From Phymatolithon calcareum (Eukaryota; Rhodophyta; Florideophyceae; Hapalidiales): a DNA stretch of 64,000 nt. Each line of letters begins with the position of its first letter. Position 1 is the stretch's first letter. A program made the position numbers and the translations under genes. Below the pieces are notes generated by a model. The model saw only the letters and a list, made by a program, of their open reading frames with translations. It was not told the DNA's origin and did no database searches. The stretch is taken from positions 1,860,001-1,924,000 of the forward strand of contig OZ345365.1 in NCBI GenBank assembly GCA_977006965.1, in the 5' to 3' direction. Positions 44,418-55,227 of the stretch are shown piece after piece.

Positions 44418-45183
44418 CAGGGATTGGGAGCAGTATATTTTTCTGTATTGAAAGGAAGAGGCAAGGATCCAATTTTTATTGCAATAGAGCTCCGCATGCC
44501 AATACTTCTGCAACAAGCAACGACTACTGCAGCCAATATGACTACAATAGAACACAGAGTAAGCAACTAAGGCAGGTCACAAAGCCAACAAATGCTGCTC
44601 TTCAGCATCTTCCTCCACCTCTTCTGTTACTCTTGCACTCCGAGCATTTCCTCCACCCAGATCCCTTCTTGAAAGTAACAACTGATGGGGTGTTCTTGCA
44701 GTTTTCATTACGCGGACAAGCATAGACCAAGCACCGAACGTTGGTAGGAGTACATTCACGTTCACCGCGAGAAGGCAGAATCTTGAACGCATCATCGCGT
44801 TTTGTCATGAGCGTTTTGACAACGAACTCGGGCTTCGGTTTTCGCGACATGGTCGAGAAATGATGGTAGCAGGAACAAAGAGGTTTGCAACCGTAAGGTG
44901 AAATGCTCACAGTCTTGATCAGTATATACAGAATTGTAAAATGGAAATAAGCTAAATGGCACACGTGAATGGACTGCATTACTTTCAGAGCCACTGGCGC
45001 GGCCGTTCTCAAAATACGTACTTCATAGTTCCAAGAATCTGTTCTGTAGCCACCAATACGAAACCAATACAGACGTTCTGTAGCCACCAATACGTAAACC
45101 AATACAGACAGGCCACGCAATATTACTGCAATAGAGCCATGCTAAAATATACTGCAAATTCATTATACTGCTCCCAATGCCTG
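44418..45183. mobile_element. hAT-like element, 766 bp, at the site of a large deletion
   Basis: Inverted ends are CAGGGATTGGGAGCAGTATA (left) and, read inward from the right, CAGGCATTGGGAGCAGTATA. The CAGGG start fits hAT. The 8 bases outside (TCTTCAAC left, GACACAGT right) do not match, so there is no target duplication. Left flank is unit 2 3' flank; right flank is unit 3 intergenic DNA starting mid-block. Compared with the unit 3 to unit 4 junction, about 4 kb, including a protease copy, is absent here. GCAATA/TATTGC motifs near both ends look like subterminal repeats. Confidence 0.75.
44602..44850 (-). CDS. Possible N-terminal remnant of the element's protein, 82 residues
   Basis: From an ATG at 44850 the frame begins MSRKPKPEFVVKTLMTKRDD and has a cysteine series (NVRCLVYACPRNENC, later GWRKCSECKS) that could be a degenerate zinc finger of the type found at hAT transposase N-termini. 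It ends early and no catalytic region follows. The family link is inference from its location inside the element. Confidence 0.3.
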   Translation of the reverse strand: MSRKPKPEFVVKTLMTKRDDAFKILPSRGERECTPTNVRCLVYACPRNENCKNTPSVVTFKKGSGWRKCSECKSNRRGGGRC

Positions 45184-47133
45184 GACACAGTGTGAGACAT
45201 CGCCAGCAGTTTTTGTTTTTCGTCCTCCTTAACGAAGGAGGACGTGTACGCTAGTTCGGCGAACTTGCAAAATTGTAAACTTACCTCAATTTGTCACAAG
45301 TGGTGGGAACATTCCAAACTTAACAAAAAAACTTAACTCTGGAGAAGGAAATTTTTTTCGTTTCCCCGTTACCACTGTAAAGCTCAAACGGTCTTCCTTT
45401 CGACCAAAATACTTAAAGGAAACGGAAGAATTCGTGTATCATTTGTGAAGACCGCAATTATTTGCGGGACTCGGAACTTAATCAAGAGCTTCGAGAACAT
45501 ATGAGAGGAGAGTTCGACGTGAAAAAGTGACTACTGAACTGCAGCAGTACCGCGTCACCGGATCACTCTTTCGGAATTTATCAGAAGACAGTTGGATGTG
45601 CGGTGCAAATTGATTAGGTAGAGTATTCAATTCACCTTCCACTTAGTCTATAATAATCATGGTCCATTCATCACACAAAAACTCTATGAAAACAGCCGAG
45701 ACCCTGCCTCTGGCCGTATGGCCCTCGAAAAGTTGCTCCAAGCGTCTGCAAATGCGTTCGTAACTTTTAAATAAAAACTCCCACTTCTTCTTCTATAATT
45801 CCAAAGGACCACCAAGTTTAATTTCGATATGCTATTCGTTCTTACACTCCAAAGGATTCCTGGTAAAGGACCGACAAGTTGAAGAACGAAAACCTAAGCT
45901 TTGCAACATCCGTGAAGTGATCCTCGGTGCCTTATGCGCTGGGCACCTTCCATGTGATGAAATTGCCTATTTTTATTCTCGTGTGCTGAACTCATTTTCT
46001 TATACATTTGAAGATGTTTAGTTAGTTCAAGAAGAAATGCAGTGCAAAAACGATGATTATGTGGCTCCCAGATATTTTATTGCCAAGCCATGTAGTTCTG
46101 TTAGCATGTCGGATGTGAAAAAGTAAGGGAAAAGACTAAAGCGAGCTTAGGTTTGCGTTATTTCCTAAGACGACCTTGAAAACTAAAATGAGCTTTGGTT
46201 TGGCGTTATATTCTTAGATGAGATTGCTTTCACGTATTGGGGCTATTACTGGAAGTGGGCCAAGCTCGCACAGTACCTCCCCTCTAACTGCAACCCCCTT
46301 AACTGCAATCCTTGCAGAACTGCAACCGGATTCCTTTCCCGACAAAAAATCGACCTAAACACATCTAAATTTTTAAGGGCACTTGCAAGACTGCAAACTG
46401 CAATCCCCAAAAATGAAAGCCATTATTTTTCGTTTATCTTTTAGAGGTGCGTTGCACGTGAGGGGGTCACTGTAAATATCAGTACATCATGCTCAATCCA
46501 TCTGCTCTTCGCCACTGGAGCTATTTTGCTCAAATATCTCCGTATGACGATAAAGATTCTGGAGCACCACGACGGTTGTCAACAGAGATTTTGTTCGGCA
46601 GTTACGCGTACTCAGCACAAGATTTAGGAGTCTCTGCCCCAAGTTAGGATCACTGATATGTAGCGCAGAGATTCCGGCACCTCGCGCAAATCTTGTAACG
46701 CAAGTCTACTGCTGGCAGTGCACTTCCGGCCGTCTCCAGCGTCTATGACTCTAAGGTGGACGGACAGGTGTCGTGCTGATACTGGGCACGCATCCGGGAC
46801 CTGAAAAATAGTTGCAAAAATCTAAGCATGTAAAACTCATACCTTTTTCGCACCATGGGTGTGTAGGGTTGTTTTCAGGGCTGCCTTGAAAAGCACGAGA
46901 GCACCAACATGCGATGATTGTTGCGCAGGACGTCAACAGGATTCGCAGCGTGTCGAGCACGTCTGAAGGCCGATTAATATTTTCAGATCTTTTCTGCGAC
47001 AATTAATTCGTGTTGTCATCATGCTCGAATTCATTGGAACACTTGTCGTCATGGGAAACTTTTAACTAGCGTGTTCGCCCAAACCTGATCTGAAAAATCT
47101 AGATTTGAAGCCAGAGACAGTCCCACCTGCCTC
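45184..47133. other. Upstream region of Sel1-like copy 3
   Basis: Near-identical to 57655-59605 in unit 4, and to units 1 and 2 apart from their insertions. Contains the GGTGGGAACATTCC junction motif at about 45304. Presumed promoter of copy 3; no clear core element seen. Confidence 0.5.
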
Positions 47134-49746
47134 GTGCAGACCTACATTATTGCTTGCGCCGTCTTACTTCTAATTGCTATGGGCAATCTCGGAAGCGCCC
47201 TACACAATGATCCAAACATTACACGAGCAGACTTGAATCACTCCGTCTCATCACCTGGACATGAAATCCATGAACGTGGCACCAATGTTGAAAATCGCGT
47301 GCCAGAAGACCCTCGTCGTGCCATAGATCTGTACACTCGCGCAATCGACGAACATGGGGATGTGGAGTCCATGAACAGATTGGCGCTCTTGTTTCAGCAT
47401 GGTGCGGACGGTGTACCTGTGGATATCCCTCGCGCAGTTGCGCTGTATACTTCGGCCGTCGAAGGAGGACACGGAGAGGCGATGAACAACCTCGGAATGT
47501 TGCTTCGGGATGGAGCTGAAGGAGTACCGGCAAACCCGCGCCGCGCCGTGGCGCTCTATAGTTGTGCCATTGAAGAAGACGAGAATGTTGACGCCATGCT
47601 CAACTTGGGGAATCTACTCCAAGATGGCGCGGACGGTGTTGCAGCAGATCCAGTTCGTGCTACTGAACTATACATCCGGGCAATTGATGAGGCGGCAAAC
47701 GTGTGCGCAATGGAAAGCCTGGCAGATTTGCTGATAAGTGGAGCAGAAGGAGTACCAGCGGACCCACGTCGGGCTGTGGCACTCTACAATCGTGCCATCG
47801 AGGATTACGGGCATGTGCCTGCCATGACCAAGTTGGGTAGCTTGCTCGAAGATGATGCAGAGGGTGTCCCAGCACATCCGCTCAGTTCTATTGAACTATA
47901 CACGCGAGCAATTGATGAGGGCGCAAGCGTGGTGGCCATGTACAAATTGGCAATGTTGATTGAGGACGGAGCTGAAGGAGTACCGGCAGACACGGTTCGT
48001 GCGGTGGAGTTGTATAATCGTGCTATCGAGGACGGTAGATATGTTCCTGCCATGTACAACCTTGGGCTCCTACTCCAATATGGTGCGGACAATATTTCGG
48101 CAGATCCTGCTGCTGCTCTTGAGCTATACAGACGGGCAGTTGATGAAGGAGCAGACGTAGCTGCCATGGGTACCATGGCGGATATGCTGATTTTTGGAGC
48201 TGAAGGAGTACCGGCAGATCCTATTCGTGCTATGGAGCTTTACAATCGTGCCGTAGAGGAAAGTGATAATGTTGAAGTCATCACCGACTTCGCCTTTGTG
48301 CTGGAACACGGTGCAGAGGGTATTCCGCCAGACCCGATTCGTGCTTCCAAGCTATATGAACGAGCAATTGATGAGGATGCAAACGTAGTCGCAATGGCCA
48401 ACCTGGCAGATCTGCTTGTAAAAGGAGCTGAGGGTGTACCGGCAGACCCTGCTCGAGCTGTGGAGCTATATAATCGAGCCGTCCAGGAAGGACAGGATGC
48501 TGACGCTATGAACGCCTTGGGGCTCATACTTCAACACGGTGCTGAGAGCATTCCACCAGATCCGATTCGTGCTTATAAGCTATATGAACGAGCAATTGAT
48601 GAGTGCGCAAGCGTAGTCGCAATGACCAACCTGGCAGATCTGCTTGTAAAAGGGGCTGAGGGAGTACCGGCAGACCCGCGTCGAGCGGTCGAGCTATATA
48701 ATCGTGCCATCACGGAAGGCCAGTGTTCTAAAGCTATGAACAACTTGGGGCTCTTGCTTCAACATGGCGCAGACGGTGTTGCTGGCGATCCGGTTCGTGC
48801 TTTTGAACTCTACACATGTGCAATTGATGAGTGGGCGAACGTAGTCGCAATGACCAACCTGGCAAATTTGCTTGAAAAGGGAGCTGAAGGAGTACCGGCA
48901 GATCCTGCTCGAGCGGTCGAGCTATATAATCGAGCCGTCGAGGAAGGCGAAAACTTTTGTGCTATGAACAATTTGGGGCTCTTGCTTCTATATGGTGCGG
49001 AGGGTGTTGCCGTCGATCCGGTTCGTGCTTTTGAACTATACTCACGTGCAATTGATGAGGCCGCAGACGTAGTCGCAATGGCCAACCTGGCAAGTATGCT
49101 TGGGAGAGGAGCTGAGGGTGTACCGGCAGACCCTATTCGAGCGGTGGAGTTATATAATCGAGCCGTCGAGGAAGGCAAGGACTATTTCGCCATGAATAAC
49201 TTGGGACTCTTGCTTCAATATGGCGCAGAGGGTGTTCCGCCAGATCCCTTACGTGCTGCTGAGTTATATACATGTGCAATTGATGAGGACGCACACGTGA
49301 CGGCGATGGTCAACTTCGGAACTATGTTGGAAGAAGGAGCTGAAGGAATACCAGCAGATCCAGCTCGTGCGGTGGAGCTCTATAATAGGGCCGTGGAAGA
49401 CGGAGATGATGTTGATGCAATGATCCGATTGGGGAGTTTGCTCCAAAATGGCGCAGACGGAGTTCCGGAAGATCTATCCCGTGCCTCGCATCTCTATTCA
49501 CGTGCCGTCGAGAAGGGAAACGTAGCTGCTATTTTGAAACTTGGACACATACTCGAGAAAGGCGGAGAAGCTTTGCAAGCAGATATGATTCGTGCTGCGG
49601 AACTGTATTCTCGTGCCATGGACGAGTCCGCAGATGTCAATGCAATGGTGAGCCTGGCGTTGCTGGTGAGACGAGGTGGAGACCATGCGCAGGCGGACCC
49701 AATTCGGGCTATGCAGCTGATAAAACAGGCATACTTCTCAGTGTAG
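47134..49746 (+). CDS. Sel1-like repeat protein, copy 3 (21 units)
   Basis: 870 residues from a GTG at 47134, first ATG at 47179. It is 117 residues shorter than copies 1 and 2: exactly three 38-residue units plus the three extra residues of their unit 16. The loss lies in the middle; units 1-7 and the last seven align without gaps. Its unit 9 begins VITDFAFVLEHG, a sequence not found in copies 1 or 2 but related to VMNKFAFVLERG of copy 4. Same leader and same C-terminus. The frame is intact. Confidence 0.9.
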   Translation: MQTYIIACAVLLLIAMGNLGSALHNDPNITRADLNHSVSSPGHEIHERGTNVENRVPEDPRRAIDLYTRAIDEHGDVESMNRLALLFQHGADGVPVDIPRAVALYTSAVEGGHGEAMNNLGMLLRDGAEGVPANPRRAVALYSCAIEEDENVDAMLNLGNLLQDGADGVAADPVRATELYIRAIDEAANVCAMESLADLLISGAEGVPADPRRAVALYNRAIEDYGHVPAMTKLGSLLEDDAEGVPAHPLSSIELYTRAIDEGASVVAMYKLAMLIEDGAEGVPADTVRAVELYNRAIEDGRYVPAMYNLGLLLQYGADNISADPAAALELYRRAVDEGADVAAMGTMADMLIFGAEGVPADPIRAMELYNRAVEESDNVEVITDFAFVLEHGAEGIPPDPIRASKLYERAIDEDANVVAMANLADLLVKGAEGVPADPARAVELYNRAVQEGQDADAMNALGLILQHGAESIPPDPIRAYKLYERAIDECASVVAMTNLADLLVKGAEGVPADPRRAVELYNRAITEGQCSKAMNNLGLLLQHGADGVAGDPVRAFELYTCAIDEWANVVAMTNLANLLEKGAEGVPADPARAVELYNRAVEEGENFCAMNNLGLLLLYGAEGVAVDPVRAFELYSRAIDEAADVVAMANLASMLGRGAEGVPADPIRAVELYNRAVEEGKDYFAMNNLGLLLQYGAEGVPPDPLRAAELYTCAIDEDAHVTAMVNFGTMLEEGAEGIPADPARAVELYNRAVEDGDDVDAMIRLGSLLQNGADGVPEDLSRASHLYSRAVEKGNVAAILKLGHILEKGGEALQADMIRAAELYSRAMDESADVNAMVSLALLVRRGGDHAQADPIRAMQLIKQAYFSV

Positions 49747-50353
49747 AGCTTGCAAGAGCATGGATCGTAGGGTCCATGAGTCTTGAAATATTGCAGTATA
49801 TTGTACAGTGTTGTAAAGATTTTTTGGTGAAAATTATCAGCACCCTAAACTATTGAGACCGCTTAAGCGCACACTTATTCCCTGCAAATCTGACCCCCCC
49901 TGACAAGAAAACTGTACCAAACACATTAGATTTCGTCGGGCACCTCAAGACGATTAGTCCTGATGCCTCGCTCGCAGAACCGGCGCATGGCGGCACAATG
50001 GTAATGCAGGCCGTTCGCGTAAACTGCTTATTGAGCAGATGGTACCTCCCAGGCGTACTCGGTTACGGGGGGAGACAGTGTGTGAAGTAGGATGGGTGTA
50101 CTTGTACTTAATTCCGAATTGCCGAGTATTCTAGCTTATATAAGATCCATCTACAGGGGGGAGCTCGAGACTGATTTGGCTTAGACTGTCGTCTATTGCA
50201 GACAGTGAACTGCACACAATCGAGACGTTTCGGTTCGCAACGTGTGCGTGCCGCTAGGTGCTAGCAATGTAGTGTAAGCTTTGCCGGTAGTCTCGCGAGC
50301 TGTGCTCGGTGCTCTACACAGCGAACTCTTGTTTCGGTTAGGTCTGCTGTAGG

Positions 50354-50380
50354 CTATTGTCGGTACGCAACCGACAATAG
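50354..50380 (+). other. Conserved 10-bp-stem hairpin, unit 3
   Basis: Identical 27 nt, followed by GTGTTTTTC. Confidence 0.6.
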
Positions 50381-53285
50381 TGTTTTTCTTCTCGTCTTGA
50401 ACGTCAATCTCGAGTGATCGTTTCTTTACCGTTGCCTGTCTTGATGAGGGTGCGCCAGGCTGAGCACATGTAACCGAGAGATGAATCGTTCATATGTCGA
50501 GGGAGGACTGCTTGCCTGGATGGCGATTGATGAGAGATGATAGGTACTTCTCGCAGGATCGAATCTGCGACACCTCCCGTGACACGGGAACGTGGACTGT
50601 TGTCCCCCCACGAGGCCCATCAGGAGACCAGAGGTGGGTTTATGTAGATCACCGAACTGTGGAACACCTACTACGAAACCCTTCCCAGGACATAATCAAA
50701 CCAAATTTTCTTGGCATTCGAAAAGCTGCCCCAAGCGTCAGCAGATGCGTTGGTAACTTTAAAATAAAAATAAACTTTCTTCTTTTTAAGCGCCCATGTC
50801 CATCCACCCTAGCTGTGTGGATCATGTAGTTCCTGCAGTCTTGCCTCATCTACACACAGACGGATGATCGAAACAATCAACTTCTCATGAACGAGGAGGT
50901 ACTGCAATGATCACCCATATCCCAAGCTCTCTCGGGAACGCCCCATGAGCTACAGCGCAGCAAGGTTGAGGCCCTGTGCATGCAACTAGGCAGGTTGCAT
51001 GACTTTTCAAAATACCCCCACACGAAACTTTGTTCATCTCGCCAATAATGATTCTACGGAACTTATGGCGTGAACTCAAGGGATGCGTTTCGAGGAATAC
51101 AGGGATTGTAAAGCATGGCATGCTACTGCGGTGGAATGCTCCCCCCCTTCTAGACACCGTCAGAAGTACATTCATATTTAAATAATGTGCTCAAAAATTA
51201 TTTATTTCTCGGAATAGCGACTCCCGAGTAAAAGATTTTCTTCTCCGAGTTGTCGAATACATAACTCTAGGGATCCTTTTCCAAGAATTAATTTATATCT
51301 ATTTCTGAGGTAATGAAGAACGCATCAGAAATGTTGGACTCGTCTTCGCTTTTTGAGCAAAAACACATTTCCTATTCTGATGCACGAGGCGGTTCTATGG
51401 ACAAACTGGCGTTTACATTGTACGTACACAGCACTGTTGTGCACGTTTGATGCAAGGGCAGCGGTCGCCACAGCACCACTTGTACATGTGGTACACATAG
51501 TTTAGGTGCCGACCAGGGATTGTCTCGGACGGATGAAACCAGTCATCCGTCGCTCCGGAGGCTAATTCTAGCCCTTACTGGATAATTTATTCGAAATATT
51601 TCGGATTACTGACCCGCGATCGGATTAGTTTTTCTAGAAGCAGATCATATCGTGGATTAGAATGGCTTAATCCGGTGCATAACCGATTGGATTGAACTCT
51701 ACGTATCTTTCAACTGGATGCCCTCCGGATTCGAAACTTATTTTTGAACCGGATTGAAACCGGATTGAACATTTAATTGTTTTCCTAAACTCGACCTTAC
51801 AGCTCATTTTAGGTTGATTCATGACGCAGAATACTATTTTATAAAGCCATTTTCCCTAAAACATGGAATTAGCGCACATTTAGGCACAAAAATACTCTCA
51901 TGAGAATTTCTGTGTTGTTTGAGTCTTCGCACAGAGAAATTAGATCTGGATACGGGTGGTGTAAATTTTTAAAACTCAATTTTGATTCGGATCACGGATC
52001 AGATTCTGAGTTGTGGAGCGGATCACGGACGGATTGCGAATCAAATGCGAATGTTTGTTTAGTGATTTGGATAAATTCTGATAAAAGTTTAGGAGATTTG
52101 ATTGGATAACGGTTTGGGGAAAAGAGCCACTGGAGTCATCCGCAATCCGTCCGAGACAAACGCTGTTGCCGACCACTCAAAAATGTTGTGAAATTAAGAG
52201 GCATAGTATTTCCCTAATTTTTTCAATGTCTCCGACCTTTTTTCCGTGGTCCAATAGGAGGTTAAATATTTTTTCTAACACTTTCCCTGTTACCTCGAGA
52301 TCATTCCCTGTGCCTCCTCGTGTCTATGCGCGGAACCCCCTCAGTTGAGGATATTTTTTAAATCTCGAAAAAGTTATTTTTTAAATTATAAAAGAATGCA
52401 GAACGGATCATTCGCGCAATTATTGGAAAGTCGGACTTGTATAGTGAGTGAGGAGTACCGCAACTACGACCTTAAAGAAGTTTCGTTCGGCGCTAGCAAC
52501 GAAAATATAGTGGTCAGCCAGAAGTACCTGACCTGCCATGCTACGAGAAAAAGTCGGGCCCCGCGTGGTCGGTACATCTTTACACAGAAAGGCAGTATCG
52601 GCGACCGGTCTCGCAGAGTGCCCCAGAAATATGGAGCCTATTCCAAGTAAAAAGGGTGAGTTGCATGGCTCAGGAGGTACTCGAGGGAAATTCAATGGTC
52701 GCGCGAGCATATCACTTTGCGTAAAATGTGTCATAGTTTGGCATCCTCCGAAGAAGACTAACATTTAGACAGTCAACATGTTCAACGTCAAGGCAGGGGA
52801 CACTGACGATGGCATTGCAGAAGCTCACCAGCATCGGTAAAGCGCGGTACCACCCTGGACTGCTTACAGTACTCATCCGCGCCCATCTTCATCGCGAAAC
52901 GCCAGTTTATCGTTCACAGTCACAATCAGAAGCTCCTCAGAAGGACACAAAATCTTCGCTAAAACCTTCGGCAGCTCTAAAAGCCCTCTTACGGGCTCTC
53001 TCGCCTACGTCTTGAACGGCTCTTGGGACCAAGCATCGCAAGCGGAACTTGATGTCGTCTCGCCTGACCGCAAGCCGAATACTGTGGTTCATGTGGAGCC
53101 ATGGTACGAGCGCCAAGCTCTAGGACCGATTGGGGTTTGAGTTTGCTCTTAGTTCTGGAAACTTCGGATTCTAACCGGAGGTTTTTATCCGAAAATGATG
53201 GTATTGGACTCCATAAGAAGTACGATTACGTCATGAAGTTGTTTCCCCACGTTCACCTGCGAAAATTTTGCTGCTTGGACGTCCG

Positions 53286-53747
53286 CTAAGCTGAGAATAA
53301 TTGGATAAAAAGAGACTTCAGTGATAGAGCTGATTGAGTTTTCGGATTTTTCGTCCTCATTGCAAGGGTTGAGCTCAGCGCCGAGAACAATTTTTGGAGG
53401 ACAGCAAGGCCAAAGAAGTATATCTCCGCTCCTTCTTCTTCAAAGACTGGGATGCTGTGCGCCGAATACCTCCAGTGAATTTCATTCAGTGCGCAACCAA
53501 GTGAAACATGTAGTCCGCGCAGCACCTCTGGTCGCTCCGTCAAGATTCTGTCGATGCCATAACTGAACACAGAAAGCGCACTTTGACTCCGTCGGACCTC
53601 ATTTGCGTCGAAGAGTCCATATCCCGTTGGCATGGGAACGGAGGTCACTAACCGGAGAACAGTTGAGAGAGTAGAAGAAGTGCGATAATGCTGCATCTTC
53701 AACAAGTGCGACCATAGTTCATAGGGGTCATCAAACTCTTCTTGCAA
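53286..53747 (-). other. Unidentified gene relic, unit 3
   Basis: Open for 153 codons, starting EEFDDPYELWSHLLKMQHYR. It matches the unit 2 frame up to KNPK and then shifts because of a one-base difference in a T run. No family assigned. Confidence 0.35.
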
Positions 53748-54054
53748 TTTGCGTGATTGTCAGATCGCTTTTATTCTCTGGTGCCCATGCAGAGGGTCAG
53801 CAGCACGTGACGCAGCGAAGTTATTGTCAAGTGCTGCCCAAACAACTCATCGATAACACATTTGCCACGCGCATTACTCGCCGACGTTTAGTCGCTACAG
53901 AACGTACATTGGCATTTGGGAGCGGTGTTAGAACCCACGTAACTCCCAAGAAAAAGAAAAGGAGGACTGAAGATGTCATGATGACTACTTGTGCTGTTCA
54001 AAACAATTGCAGAGTTGGGAAATTCAAGACGACCACCCTCTTGTGCTCATCATG

Positions 54055-54334
54055 TTTGTTTGTTTGTTTATTGCATGATATTCGAGCTACGCTAAGGTAG
54101 CTCACATCTAGGGGGCCTCTAAGATGTTCATGAGCTGGATCCATTCTGGGTACTCGCGTAACTGCTTCCCGCGAGTACTGCGGCACACCACTACACGGCG
54201 AAATCCGTGTGCCCTTCGCGGAACGTAATTCAATTCTTGTTTGGGACAGGACTCGAACCGGCGACCTCACATTCCTTCCTGTATCATACCGAAACATGCG
54301 CACAGGTGCGCGGAGGCAGTTTTACCACTATACC
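54055..54334 (-). mobile_element. tRNA-derived SINE (unit 3 insertion)
   Basis: Same family as the element at 21694: A-box region GTATAGTGGTAAAACTGCC, B box GGTTCGAGTCC, and an AAAC-type tail at the left end. A 10-bp duplication GCTCATCATG flanks it (54045-54054, 54335-54344). Unit 1 has the single target GCTCATCATG near 28342 with no insert. The copy lacks about 9 nt of the tRNA-like head found in the 21694 copy. Confidence 0.95.
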
Positions 54335-54939
54335 GCTCATCATGTAATAGGCGTGACAGTGCAACACTGTATATTTGTGGCGCTTCTACTAGTAGGAACT
54401 GTTTCACTATGCATGTTCAAGACTTCCATGAGCGTGATGCATTTGACGAGCCTGATAGTTGGTAGTTTTCGCTTGCAAAATTAAATAATTCTCATTCTCT
54501 CAATTGAGGAAAAAATCTCGTCACATAGACACTAGAGGACGTCCCTAATTTAGGGTTCCCGACGTTAGCAAATCGCTCCCTATCATACAGGGATCGGAAG
54601 TCCAAAAGAATCCTACAATATCAAAATTATTTCATACGGTTGAAAAACGTTGTTCTTCTTGCGAAGACTAAATTATTTTTTCGTGTCATGCGCGAGATTT
54701 ATTTATTTTGAGCTAAATGCTGGAGAGTTATTTTTTATAGCTATCAAAGACGAAATAAACAAAATATAATATTTTGACAGCCGTGGTGGTGGGAACATTC
54801 CAAATTACCACTTAATGGTGAGTGCTCTATGTATTCTTGAGTTGAAGAGAAGGTGCGGAAGTAATGAAACTTTCGCTTGGCGTATAGGTCGTTTTTTCGA
54901 CTTTTCCGCATCCTCTGCGGCCTCCAGTACAGGGGTGGC

Positions 54940-55060
54940 ACCAATTCTACTGCTATTGCAGTAAGTCGCAGTAAACTGCAATAAAAGCTCTATAGCAGCA
55001 GAGTTCCTTACTGCAGTCATTATTGCGACGCAGCGCCTTACTGCAGATATTGCGTACTCA
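54940..55060. repeat. TTATTGCAGT-like motif cluster, second copy
   Basis: Same cluster as at 30655, with small differences, lying before the unit 4 protease pseudogene. Confidence 0.45.
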
Positions 55061-55121
55061 TATTCCTGAATGCCGAGATGACAATGGAGCTGCGTGGCAC
55101 CGTAAGGTCACCTTTCTAAGG

Positions 55122-55181
55122 ATGGATGGATGGATTTCTGTTTTATTGAAGCTCCCTTAGTCAATTATCATTACACCTCAG
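55122..55181 (-). mobile_element. 60-bp truncated retroposon with 13-bp duplication
   Basis: The insert is the 3' end of the 23201 family: on the minus strand GGGAGCTTCAATAAAACAGA followed by TCCATCCATCC. Duplications are CACCTTTCTAAGG (55109-55121) and CACCTTACTAAGG (55182-55194). The unit 2 equivalent near 30822 has the single CACCTTACTAAGG. Confidence 0.88.
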
Positions 55182-55227
55182 CACCTTACTAAGGTGAAAC
55201 CCTACGGTGCTAAGAAGTCGGCAGTGG

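Larger units (their letters stand above)
49747..54054. other. 3' flank of Sel1-like copy 3
   Basis: The most complete uninterrupted version of the shared 3' flank. It includes the hairpin at 50354, the CTT-tailed repeat (50605-50795), the empty site of the TIR element (near 51612), the A/T-rich part, and the relic frame at 53286. Confidence 0.5.
45184..55210. repeat. Tandem unit 3 (no protease)
   Basis: Starts abruptly next to the hAT-like element at the sequence GACACAGTGTGAGACATCGCC-like, matched in unit 4 near 57655. It lacks the protease and its upstream region and lacks the LINE and retroposon insertions of units 1 and 2. It contains Sel1-like copy 3, the full 3' flank and a SINE. Confidence 0.8.
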
